This document shows positions 35,076-46,197 of a DNA stretch of 64,000 bases, in pieces. The stretch comes from Erodium maritimum. Its lineage: Eukaryota; Streptophyta; Magnoliopsida; Geraniales; Geraniaceae. The first letter of the stretch is position 1. Each line of letters starts with the position of its first letter. Made by a program: the position numbers and the translations under genes. The DNA is taken from contig OY997594.1 in the NCBI GenBank assembly GCA_963921825.1, positions 8,809,001 through 8,873,000 of the forward strand, in the 5' to 3' direction. The notes under the pieces were generated by a model, which saw only the letters and a list, made by a program, of their open reading frames with translations, was not told where the DNA came from and did no database searches.

Positions 35076-37782
35076 TGTCACGCCCCAAATCCGGTGTTGA
35101 CCGGACTCGAGACGTGAACTAGGCATAAAATAAATAATAATAAAAACTAGATCAAATAAAGTAAAACTCCGAGTAAAACATAATTCAAATCTGATGCTAT
35201 GAGTCAAAAGCTCAAAATATAACAAGTAAGACAATGTCTAATACGAAAAATGGGAAGTACGTCTCTCTACTACAAATAACCACTCGGATCCTCAATGAGC
35301 TCTCGAGCCCTGAGACAACCTCTAGGTCTACTCATCAACGAAACCTGTAAAAACAGTAAACACAAAGGGGGTGAGCTTACGCTCAGTAGGAAAAAGTAGT
35401 AAAAGGAAAAGGACTCCCGCTCCGTCATCAAAATTCTCGTTTAGTACGATTACCAAAAGAAAACACCATTGAAGATCAACAGGAATTGCAACACTTAATA
35501 AAATAACAACACAAATGGAGATCAACGGGGAGACAACTTATTCACCAACAGAAACCAACTAAAGAAACACACGAGTACCGAAATATAGATAATTAAACCA
35601 TAAGACTCTGATCCACACACAAACTCACATAACGTACCAGAATACACATCGGCCTAGATATCTTCCCGGAACTCACATCATCGGGGTGAAACAAGTCTTC
35701 CCGGAACACCTAGCATCAGGGTGAGACAACAATACACCATGCCGGAATGCCCCTCGGCCTAGGTCTTCCCGGAACACGTAGCATCGGGGTGAAACAAGTC
35801 TTCCCGGAACACGTAGCATCGGGATGAGACAACAATATACCATACCGGAATGCCCCTCGGCCTAGGTCTTCCTGGAACACGTAGCATCGGGGTGAAACAG
35901 TCTTCCCTGAACACGTAGCATCGAATGAGACAACAATATACCATACCGGAATGCCCCTCGGCCTAGGTCTTCCCGGAACACGTAGCATCGGGGTGAAACA
36001 ACATAATGGACATATCGGACCGGCACAACCCTCGGTCGGATACCTTCCCGGAAACACCCTCGGGGCAAATAAACAACCAAGACACACAATACAAACAAAA
36101 CACAATACACCGAACTCATGTTATCAACCAAGCTTACCGGCACGACTTACCAAACACGTCCCATCGGTCTATCATTCACCCGATCACATCACAAGGTACA
36201 ATCATATCACATTCAACACATTCATTCAACCAATCATGTCATGAAGCTAACATTTATATCGCAATCATCATAATTCATCTAGTTTAATATGATCCTTATA
36301 ATAACCAAAGAATGGAACATGCATCGACATCTGAGGACTATTGATCACAATCCAACACAACCACAATCAATCCTAAGGCTCGACATGGCCATTCTACAGC
36401 ACGGCAATTCTCATAATTGAAAGCGATTAGTCTAGTGAATCACATCCTATATGCAAACTAAGACTCTTCCGGTTATTATCATCCTATATGCATACTATTA
36501 GCATTTCTCAATTAAAGGCGGAAATTTACTACTCTTCCCTACCTCAAAAGCAATCCAATTCCGGGGTCTGAGCCTTCCCAATTTCGCAATTTAAAGTTTC
36601 TAATCGCTTTTTCCGAAATTTCGAGAATCACGTCCATAATTCGTTCCGAGTGTCAAAACATCATCCCGGGGTTCACCCACGATCGTCCAATTTACGAAAC
36701 AATCAAAACCCGGCCATGTGGGCCCCACGGCCATACATGGTCTTGGGTGGCCGGACCGAGCCGGTCGGTCACGTCCAAGGGTGGCCGAACCATGGCCGGT
36801 CCTTTCCAAGGGTGGCCGAACCATGGCCGGTCATTTCCCTCCCCGGTGGCCGGATTCCGGCGTCCGGCCGGAGCTCCGGCGAGCCTCTGGTCGTCGGAAA
36901 AAATATCTAATTCCTCCAACAAGCTCCTAACTAGTTCTAGGTTCTCCAAATCACCATTTTTAAGCTTTAGAACTTCAATTTTCACCTCAAATCATCCAAA
37001 GTTGCAAGACCCAAGTGTGTTTCATTAAAAACTACTCAAACCAAGTTATCTCCATCAACTAACTCCACCTCTTCTTCACAAATCAACATGTAAGTCATCC
37101 AACACCCAAAACCCAATAGTTCAAGTCATCTCTAGTCAAACCCACAACAATAATTTCATCAAATGAGGAAATAAAGTATATCAACCTCTTGGAAATGAAG
37201 AGATGAAGTAAATTTGAGAAGATTTAGTGTAAAAATGGCCAAAAAGAAGCTTCCTTTCTCTTGCTTCTTCTTCAAGCTTCAATGGAGCTTCAATGGAGTT
37301 TTGGTTTCTCTCTCTTCTAGCTATGGATATTTCGGCCAAGATGAAGAAAATGGGCTGAATTGGTGCCCCATGTGGTCTTATCCTCAAGGTGGAAATGTCA
37401 CTTTCGTCCTCTAGTTCCTCTCTCTCCTTTGTCCTTAGGTGGGGACCATTTGGTCTTTTCTCCCACTTTTCTTCCCCTCCAAGCTCACATGGACACGTGT
37501 CCATGTGGGGACCACTCCTACCCCAAAATATCTCAGCTCATAATATTTTTATTCGTTAAAACTCCGAAATCGACGTAGTTTGACCCGAGTTTGACTTTTT
37601 CACAAAAGATGTCATTTGAAAGAAAATGACCTGACTAAGCTAACTGTAATGACGGATAAGCTTTTTGGGTCCCGGAAATGTCCCGAATGACTCCCGGAGT
37701 CATCGGTTGACTTTTCCGGTAAAAAGTCAACTTTCGCCAAAAACCTCCGGTTCGACCGGAATCGACCGGGGCGGTTCTTAAT
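35076..37782 (-). mobile_element. solo LTR A of a long-LTR family
   Basis: Begins TGTCACGCCCCAAATCCGG and ends GGGGCGGTTCTTAAT, where family members end TTACA. TGTTT flanks it on both sides (35071-35075 and 37783-37787). The strand is given by the inferred sense direction (TGTAAG to GTGACA). Shared family parts: hairpin TGAGCTTACGCTCA at 35372-35385, acceptor-like CAG at 35347 (minus), and a repeat block (35740-36010) of GGAACACGTAGCATCGGGGTGA units. There are also GGCCGAACCATGGCCGG repeats near 36785-36830. Non-coding. Confidence 0.82.
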
Positions 37783-37787
37783 TGTTT

Positions 37788-38882
37788 ATTGAAGGGGAGG
37801 GTAACATTATGGTCATACGGACGAGCCGCCTCGAGGAACACCTCATCTTTGGTGGCGGTTAGACCGAGCTCATGTCGGGCCTGCAAGAATGCCAACTCAA
37901 AGCCCAGATGTCGGTCTTCGGCCAGATGTCATTGAGCTGCCTCTCGATCTGAGGAAATGGAAACGATTTCATGAATCTCCAGTCTTCGTACAGACGGTGC
38001 CATTCCCTTCACGAATCTCCATACTGCTTCTCCGTCAATATGGCGTCCATCCCCTTCATCCTCTCCTGCTCGTACGCTGGCCACGAGAGTCATCACTACC
38101 CAATCCCCAGTTTCCCCAATCTCGTCTTCGACTCCCATCACCACGATCATGTTGCCGTCGACATCACCTGTTCCTTTCCCAACTGTCTTTGAGGGGTTCT
38201 CGCTTGCTACTGCCTCTTTCCCGACTGATCTCGACGATAATTATCCGAAGCCTCCGCCGCCGTCTCCACAGTCGTCGCTGGCATGCCCTTCTCGTTGGCC
38301 TCCACCACCGTACCCTCCTCGACCCCTCTCTCGATTCTTGATCTGGCTAATCGAGTGGGTTATTTTTATTTTATCTGATTTCGTTTTTGCAAGGTCAATG
38401 AAGAAATGAATTCAGTGCTCCAGGGACTGGCCCGGGGAGGGCTCCCTGAAAAGAGCTAGGCCTTCCTTTGAGATCAATGATCGCATGTTCGGTTTAATAC
38501 AATTAGTTGAGCACGAAGGCTACACCTTGAGCATTAATAACTGGTTTCGTCATAATTTAGTGTTAGCTTGCCTATATGGCGCTCATCCAATATCATCAGG
38601 GGCAATTATAGTATAAAAAGAATAACGAACACTTTGTGTTCTTTGTCTTTTCTTCATGGTCAGAGATTTATTCATGATGCACTCGAATGTATTTGAAGTA
38701 TGAATGAATGAAATTGCACCTTTATCACCAAAAAGGATAACCATATAAATTGAGAACAGAATTTGGGGACTCGAGATGTTCTCTAGGGCCGACCCTAGTC
38801 AATCTCTCTGATTATGGAGTTCATCTCTTTAGGTATCGTCTCGACCGTCATTATCATCATAACAACATACCCTCTTATCTTC
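37788..38882. other. host sequence between solo LTRs A and B, unassigned
   Basis: The stretch looks partly like old coding DNA. On the minus strand near 37800-37900 one reads AFLQARHELGLTATKDEVFL. On the plus strand 38040-38350 is Pro/Ser-rich. I do not recognise either, and stops interrupt both. 38390-38880 is AT-rich and non-coding. Confidence 0.3.
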
Positions 38883-38993
38883 TGTAAGAACCGCCCCCGG
38901 TCGATCCCGGTCGAACCGGTGATTTTTGGAGAAAGTTGATTTTTGCCGGAAAAGTCAACTAATGACTCTGGGAGTCATTTGGGACCTTTCTGG

Positions 38994-39528
38994 TGTTGGA
39001 AAAATGTGTTCAAAATGTGATTTTATGGGTTTAAATGTGATTTATGATATTAAATTGATTTTGTGGTTTTAATATGATTTATTAGTTGGTTGGTCATGAC
39101 CTCTTAATGAGAGGCTTTTATGGAATTAGCTACCCCATAAAATTACCTTTCTATCCCTATTAGAGAGCCTATAAATACCAACTTCCTAAATCATATTCTA
39201 TATACTTACAAACATTTCACATATCAAATACCATAGATCGAAATCACTTTTTCTCCTAAATACGTCTTCATTCTTCCTTAGTCCTGGTGATTTCTGTACA
39301 CGGAGTTGAGTTCGCTGACGTTAGTCGTTGTATCCTGGGAGACCGCTGCCCATACGGGGCAGTCAAGTGTCTTAAGGAGACAGGAGTACCTGGACTCGAC
39401 TAAACCCGAATTTCCTATTCCGTAATCAGTAAGCTAGCTGATCGGTAAAGGTTATTCTATTATTTCAATTTGTTAATTTGTTTATTTGAATTTGTTTATC
39501 GTCAATATACTAACCTATATTCCCTACA
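38994..39528 (+). mobile_element. solo LTR nested in solo LTR B
   Basis: Starts TGTTGGAAAAATGTG, ends TATTCCCTACA, and is flanked by TCTGG on both sides (38989-38993 and 39529-39533). The host LTR sequence resumes exactly after it. CTATAAATACC at about 39169 is a good TATA box. Family unknown; the size fits Copia. Confidence 0.85.
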
Positions 39529-40314
39529 TCTGGGACCCAAAAATCTTAGCCGTCATTACGGTTAGCTTAGTTGGGTCGTTTCCTTTCAAACGACTGTTTT
39601 TGTGGAAAAGTCAACCCGGGGTCAAACTCGGTCAAATCTTGGGTCTTAGTAAATTAATTAAATGTTTGCTGAGACATTTTGAGTAGAGGTGGACCCCACA
39701 TGGACACATGTCCATGGTGGCTTGGGTGAGAAGAAATAGGGGAGAAATGACCCTTTTACCCTTATTGTTGGACATGAGAGGCTTTGGAAAAAAGGGTAAA
39801 TGGGTCACTACCAAATTAGGTTTAAGAGCCACCAAAGAGCACATTTCAGCCCATTTTACACACCTTGGCCGAAATTTAGAGAGAGAGGAGGGAGAGAGAA
39901 AAGCCTTGGAAGCTTGAAGCAGAAGAAAGGAGAAAAAAGAGTGGTCTTGGCCTAGTTTTCTTCTCAAATCCCCTCAAAATCATCACCTTCCTCTTCTATT
40001 CTCCATTTCTAAGGTGAATCTTCAAACCTTTTTCGTTTTCATTGAATTTTAGATTATGGGTTTGGGAGAAAAAGCATGAACATGGTTGGGTTTCAATGAG
40101 TTTTGAGTTCGATGCCTAGTTGATTGATTTTTGGAGTTAAGAGGGTGTTTTTGATAGAAATCAATTAGTTTTTTTTGTTGTTTTGTTGAAGACCCGTCAT
40201 GGGTATTAAAGTATTGACGTTTTTTGGGACTATTTTGGAGGTTTTTGTTGGATAAAAATGGAGTTTTGGGGGTTTGATTTCGTGGAGAAGAAGCTGGAGG
40301 AAGAAGAAGGGCGG

Positions 40315-40500
40315 AGCTGTCAGACCCATCACGGATCCGTGATGGGTACCGTGACAGAGTGCGTCACTGCTCCGTGACGGAAGTCGTGACGGCACATGTC
40401 ACGGTTCCGTGACGTCACCCGTGACGGGGAACTTCACGGTTCCGTGACCCGAACCTTCACAGAGTCCGTCAAGGCTCCGTGACCCGAACCGTGGTAGATC
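40315..40500. repeat. cluster of CACGG/CCGTG palindromes
   Basis: About eight short palindromic words of the type TCACGGNTCCGTGA are arranged head to tail inside solo LTR B. A related cluster occurs in element D (55890-55940 and 57490-57620). Confidence 0.8.
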
Positions 40501-42072
40501 AGATTTGGGCCTTTTGGGCCCATTTTGGTGAATTTCGAGTAATTGGGAAGGTTACCTATAACCGAGCCCGTTTGGGGTTAATTGGGAATGTTTTCTCTTC
40601 AAACCGCTCTTGAATTACTCTTAATTCTCGTATTAATTTATGATCTTAGACGTTGGACCCGAGAACGGCGGAGGAGGCTACTAGGCGTCTTGAAGTGACC
40701 AAGCGTTTGGATAGCGATTGAGGTAGGGGAAAGTAGCGAATAGCGGTTTAATTGCGGAAAGTTAGTAGTATGCATATAGGTTGCGAATACTCGATATAAT
40801 TGTTAGAATTGCATGTAGGATGTGAGGAACGAGTGAAATGAGGGATAGCTTGCGAGCCATGTCGTGCCGTAAGTTTGGGAATTGTCGTGCTGTAGAAATG
40901 CATGTGGGCCATGTCGAGCCCTTAGGTTGTGTGTTGGTTGTGATGCTATGATTGATGATTGTGATGCTTGATATGTGGTTTATCCATTGTTAGATTGAGA
41001 ATCATGATATGGTATGCTCGGTGTGGTATGTTGGTATGTTATGACAAGTGTGATATGTTTGGTATGACGTGAACCAATGCTTGTGATATGATCGGGCGAG
41101 TGATAAACCGATGTGATGTGTTGTGGTAAGACTGTTCGGTTTGGTATGTCGTTAGTTGAACTATGGTATTGTGGTATGTTGAGACTTTCGTGGTATGTTC
41201 CGAGAAGAGGTGTATTTCGGTACGATACCTACATCGAGGGGGTATGCCGGTGTAGGGTGGTATTTAGGCCGAGGGTGTTGTCCCACATACGCGGTCCCCC
41301 GGTGTTACTAGTTCCAGTACGATACCTACATCGAGGGGGTATGCCGGTGTAGGGTATCTAGGCCGAGGATGGTGTGATTCGTACCCCGATACTGTGTGGT
41401 CCGGGAAGACATCTAGGCCGATGTTGTGTGGTCCGGTATGATGTATCGTGATTTGTACCCCGATGTCGTGTTCCGGGAAGATATCTAGGCCGATGTTGTG
41501 TGGTCCGGTACGATATGGTTGAGTCGGGCTGTGGACAGTCGGCGGTGTTCGGGGACTGCTGTACGGGACGTGTGGTTGTTTTACTGTGTGTGGTGTGCTT
41601 AATGATTGGATAAGTGATGTGATTTGAGTGTGATATTAGTCATGTAAGTATGTTTTGTGATTATGTGATTCCCGTGGTTGTCGTTAGTTGTTGTGCCTTG
41701 CCAGTATGCCCTTATTGGACGGTTACCCGTGGTGGTGAGCGGATAACTCATCACCTTAACTAGTTTTTCCTACTGAGCGAAAGCTCACCCCTTCATTTTA
41801 CTGTTCTACAGGTTTTGAGCGGGATTTGATCTAGCGGGATTCTCGGAACTTGGGAGCTAGTGAGAGTCTTAGTCTAGTATGGTCTAGAGACGTACTTTCT
41901 ATTTTGTACTAAACTATTTTGATGTGGTTTCCGAGCGGTTGACTCGTTTTATCAGAATTGTTGGTTTGGATTATTATTTTGGAGTTTATTCCTTTTAAAA
42001 TTGCTTTATCATTATTTTTCTCAGTTCACGTCTCGAGTCCGGTCAAAACCGAATTTGGGGCGTGACATCTTC

Positions 42073-42384
42073 TCTACAACCTCCACCAGAATTTTTGGGT
42101 ATGAGACTCAATCGTAGTAGTGGTTGTACCGCTCTCCGCAACCGGCTCTAGCTCCTCACGACGAAGTCGTAGCTCACCTTCACCGACATCGTCCCCACCA
42201 CCTATCGTTACTCCTCCTCCACCACCACCACCTCCGTCTCATCCTCCTTCATGTGCACTATCGTTACTACCGATCCCCTCTCGGGCTGGTCGGGAAATGG
42301 GATCCAAGGTGTTCTGTTCTCACATCACCACTCATGATCGAGCACTGCTACCACCACCTATACCTCCTTCGTTGCGAGCCTATG
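42073..42384. other. host sequence between solo LTRs B and C, unassigned
   Basis: Pro/Ser/His-rich in all plus frames because of CCACCACC-type composition. No domain is seen. Confidence 0.3.
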
Positions 42385-42971
42385 GATCTTGTCACGCCCC
42401 AATTTTAGGAAACCGAACTCGGGACGCGAACGTTTTAAAAACAATAAAACAATGAAACCTGTATTGGATAAACACTTTAAAATCTCCATTTAATGAAACA
42501 AAATAATATTTACAAATTAAAAACACGTCCCAACACGTGGACAAGAGTACAAGGTATCCGTCACTAGACTCAAAAGACTGAACCCGGACTCCGCTCCTAG
42601 CTCCACAAGCTTCGAGAGCTCCCCTAGTCCGTCCTGTGATCAGTACCTGTAGGAAAAGCAGCTAGGGGTGAGCGTTCGCTCACCACCCCAGATAACAGAC
42701 TAACTACGGCATAATTAGCAGACAATGCCGGTAACACGAACAACAACTCAACTCCGGGGATCACTGTCCCCAACTCAAGTACTCTGACTGACAAACACCC
42801 ACGGTGACCTTCCTCGAACGACTCAACATTCAAACAAGTAAGTAGACCGACACAACGATCACGACCTCTTCCAAGGACTCAAAGAAACTACGCAACACCA
42901 CAAAAAATCACAAAGGATCGCACACCAAACAAGATCACAAGGGATCGCAAACCAGCTGCTCAGTAACCAAT

Positions 42972-43340
42972 TCTGTTTCTCTCGCCCTTTTCGATCTCAG
43001 TCGGGCCAGGCGGTCGACCTGTCTCAGTAACCTCTCTGTCCTTCGCTCTTTCCAACACAAAGTCGGTCCAGGCAGTCGACCTGTCTTACAAGTTCTCTGT
43101 CCCTCGCTCTTTCCAACACAAAGTCGGTCCAGGCAGTCAACCTGTCTTACAACTTCTCTGTCCGTCGCTCTTTCCAACACAAAGTCGGTCCAGGCAGTCG
43201 ACCTGTCTTACAACTTCTCTGTCCCTCGCTCTTTCCAACACAAAGTCGGTCCAGGCAGTCGACCTGTCTTACAACTTCTCTGCCCCTCGCTCTTTCCGAT
43301 CCTAGTCGGTCCAGGTAGTCGACCTGTCTCAGTAACCTCT
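42972..43340. repeat. 61-bp tandem repeat in solo LTR C, six copies
   Basis: The word TTCTCTGTCCCTCGCTCTTT recurs at about 43032, 43093, 43154, 43215 and 43276, a period of 61, with a degenerate first unit before it. Each unit contains CAGTCGACCTGTCT. Confidence 0.9.
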
Positions 43341-43399
43341 CTCACTCAGATAACCACATCACAATCACAAGCAAGTTCCACAAACAGCAACAACACAGG

Positions 43400-44450
43400 T
43401 TCAGCACTCCATAGGCACTCATGGCCACCCAAGACACCAACCACAAAACACGGACTCAACAGCCCCACGGGCACTCACGACCTCCCAAGACACACCAACG
43501 ATAAAGACACGGGTTCAACAACCCCACAGGCACTCACGGACTCCCAAGACACACCAACAATAAAGACACGGGTTCAACAACCCCACAGGCACTCACGGCC
43601 TCCCAAGACACACCAACGATAAAGACACGGGTTCAACAACCCCACAGGCACTCACGGCCTCCCAAGACACACCAACAGTAAGGACACAGGTTCAACAACC
43701 CCACGGGCACACACGGCCTCCCCAGACACCAACAGTCAAACGCGGGCCCTCATGGCCACCCAAGACTCAACAGTCAAACACGGGCTCTCATGGCCACCCA
43801 AGACTCAACAGTCAACCACGGGCTCTCATGGCCTCCCAAGACACACCAACAGTAACTCACGGGCTCAACAACCCCACGGGCACTCACGGCCCCTCAAACT
43901 ACCAACAATAAAGACACGGGTTCACAACTCCACGGGCACTCACGGCCACCCAAAACACCAAAGGTAAAGATACGGGTTCAACGACCCCACGGGCACTCAT
44001 GGCCACCCAAAACTCAACGATGAAACCCGCTCGCAACTTACCGAGACTCTAACTCGTAAGCCAGCTAAAACACCAAAGATAAAGACACGGGTTCAACAAC
44101 CCCACGGGCACTCATGGCCACCCAAAACTCAACAATAAAACACGCTCGCAACTTACCGAGACTCTAACTCGTAAGCCAGCTAAACCACCAAAGATAAAGA
44201 CACGGGTTCAACAACCCCACGGGCACTCATGGCCACCCAAAACTCAACAATAAAACACGCTCGCAACTTACCGAGACTCTAACTCGTAAGCCAGCTAAAA
44301 CACCAACAGTAAAGTACGAGCTCTCATGGCCACCCAAACACGAATAATAACACGGGCTCTCAAGGCCACCCAAAACTCATCAATAATAATACGGGCTCAC
44401 AAGGCCACCCAAAACTCAATAACAATAATACACAACAACCTCCGGCATAC
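43400..44450. repeat. minisatellite block in solo LTR C
   Basis: Units of about 60 bp with GACACGGGTTCAACAACCCC and GGCACTCACGGCC are repeated many times. From 44029 a higher-order unit of 115 bp containing CGCTCGCAACTTACCGAG is present three times (44029, 44143, 44258). Confidence 0.88.
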
Positions 44451-46197
44451 TCAATGCCTCCAACAGTCCTAAGATCACTAGTTTCACAAACAACCTCCGG
44501 GCATGGTCATATGCCTCTAGTAATTCTAATATCGCTAAGTTCTCTGCTCCTACGACACTACTAAGTGTCACATGCTTTTCCAATAATTACTACGATCCCG
44601 TAACATGCTTTTCTAATAATTAAATAAAACTACTCAACCCACGACACCCCGGTGTCACATGCAATTCTACTGTTAACTTTCCCCAGTCAGGGCCGAGATC
44701 CGGCTACTTTTCCCTACCTCGTGCGTGTTCTCCCAAAAGCCAACCACGAGCTCCGGTGATGATCTCAGTCACTCACCCAGCTTTCCCTTGCCCCGGTCCG
44801 TGGCACGATCTAAAAGAACACAATTTAAAGGCACTTAACAACTTGCAGGAATAAACTGAAAATCATTAAACTCGATGCCCAAACTTAACCCCGACAATGT
44901 CGATCACTCCCAAACTTCCCAATTACTCGACATTGTCAATAAGGGACCCGTAAAGGCCCGATTCGCCTGACATGGAGAATCTGCACGGGTTTTGTAAATT
45001 GCCTTCCGGGGCTCCAAAAGCCCCCGTTTTCGTTTCTACGGTCTTAGAATAGTTCAAGGAACCCAATGCACTTGACGGAATCGAATTCCGACTTCCGAGT
45101 CAATTAATTAACGTTTAAAGTTTCTAAAACCCGTTAATTACAACTTCTCCAATTTAAATCCAATTTTCGATTCGGTTAAGGATAAAAGGTCCGGGGAACG
45201 TTTTAAACCACCCGAAACACAAAACCCGATCACCCGAGCACGTGGGCCCCACCCAAGCCACTTGGCCGAGAGCCCCTAGGGCTTAAATGAGGCTCGGCCA
45301 CCATGGTGGTGGCCGGCCCTAGCTCCGGCCAGCCACCTCCTATGGTGGCCGGGGCTTCTCCCGAGCCCCCGGTCGCCGGAAAACGTTCAACCAAACCTCC
45401 AACACCTCTAAAACGTCTCCAATAATTACCCCAACATCAAAACCACCTCAAACTAATAGTTTTACAAAAACCTAACTTCCAAAATTAATCAAAACGAGAA
45501 TCGGTTCAGTGTATACCGTAGAGGAGAACGAGGGGAGTGCACTTCCTTCTTGCCTCGAGACGATCCAAGGGATGGATGAGCGCGAATAGTGGCAAGACCC
45601 AAGCTTCTTCTCTCCTTTTCTCTCTTCTTCCTTCTCTCTTCTTTCTCTTTCTAAAACACTAACATTTCCTCTCTTTTTTCCCCTTTTTTCTATTAGTGGC
45701 CGAACCCCCCCCCCCCCCTTCCTTGTCTTCTCTTATTTCCCCCCCAAAAACCTAACACCACCACATATATGACAAGTGTCAAGTGGGTCCCACACCTTCT
45801 TGGATGAATATGTAGAAGATATTTTCCAATCAGATTCGCGAAAAACGGACGTTTCGGACCCCGAACGGGCACTTTTCTCAAGAAAATACGAAACTTGGCG
45901 GGCTACAAGGAAACGGCTCAACTAAGACCGCTGCGACGACGGCTAAGCTTTTTGGATGAATGGACCAAAACGTCGCTCGGTTGACTTTTCCAGCGAAAAG
46001 TCAACATTTCCCAAATTGATCAGAAAGTTTCCCTGAGTCCCCCGGAACTCACTTTGGTCAATAACGGGGTCAACTTAAGTCTGGTATGACACTCGGGGTC
46101 ATTTTAGGTTCACTTAACTGTTAGTCTTAAATTTTTTTAATTTTCCTGTTTTTCGCAGGTTTGACTGGCGTTGACCGGGAGTGGTTATTACAGATCT

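Larger units (their letters stand above)
38883..42067 (+). mobile_element. solo LTR B of the long-LTR family
   Basis: Begins TGTAAGAACCGCCCCCGG and ends TTTGGGGCGTGACA, the reverse orientation to A. TCTTC flanks it on both sides (38878-38882 and 42068-42072). It carries a nested 535-bp solo LTR. Shared family parts: GNRA-type hairpin TGAGCGAAAGCTCA at 41774-41787, acceptor-like TTCTACAG/GTTTTGAGC at 41811, donor-like CTAAG/GTGAAT at 40014, and CACGG palindromes at 40315-40495. Non-coding. Confidence 0.88.
42390..46192 (-). mobile_element. solo LTR C of the long-LTR family (diverged, expanded)
   Basis: Begins TGTCACGCCCCAATTTTAGG and ends GACCGGGAGTGGTTATTACA. GATCT flanks it on both sides (42385-42389 and 46193-46197). 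The strand is the inferred sense. The hairpin is longer here (GGTGAGCG/CGCTCACC at 42667-42684), with acceptor-like TTTTCCTACAG on the minus strand at 42649-42647. It is larger than A and B because of three blocks of tandem repeats (42972-43340, 43400-44030, 44029-44375). A C14 run lies at 45705. Non-coding. Confidence 0.87.

Noticed and set aside
38040..38410. Pro/Ser-rich open frames on the plus strand
   Set aside because: Three overlapping frames of similar length and composition bias with no domain; not callable as a gene.
35088..42067. single 7-kb DNA transposon with TGTCACGCCCC inverted ends
   Set aside because: The outer ends look like inverted repeats only because solo LTRs A and B face opposite ways; each has its own 5-bp duplication and opposite terminus.
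43400..44450. regularly spaced repeats resembling a CRISPR array
   Set aside because: Plant nuclear DNA; the units are contiguous minisatellites inside a solo LTR with no unique spacers.
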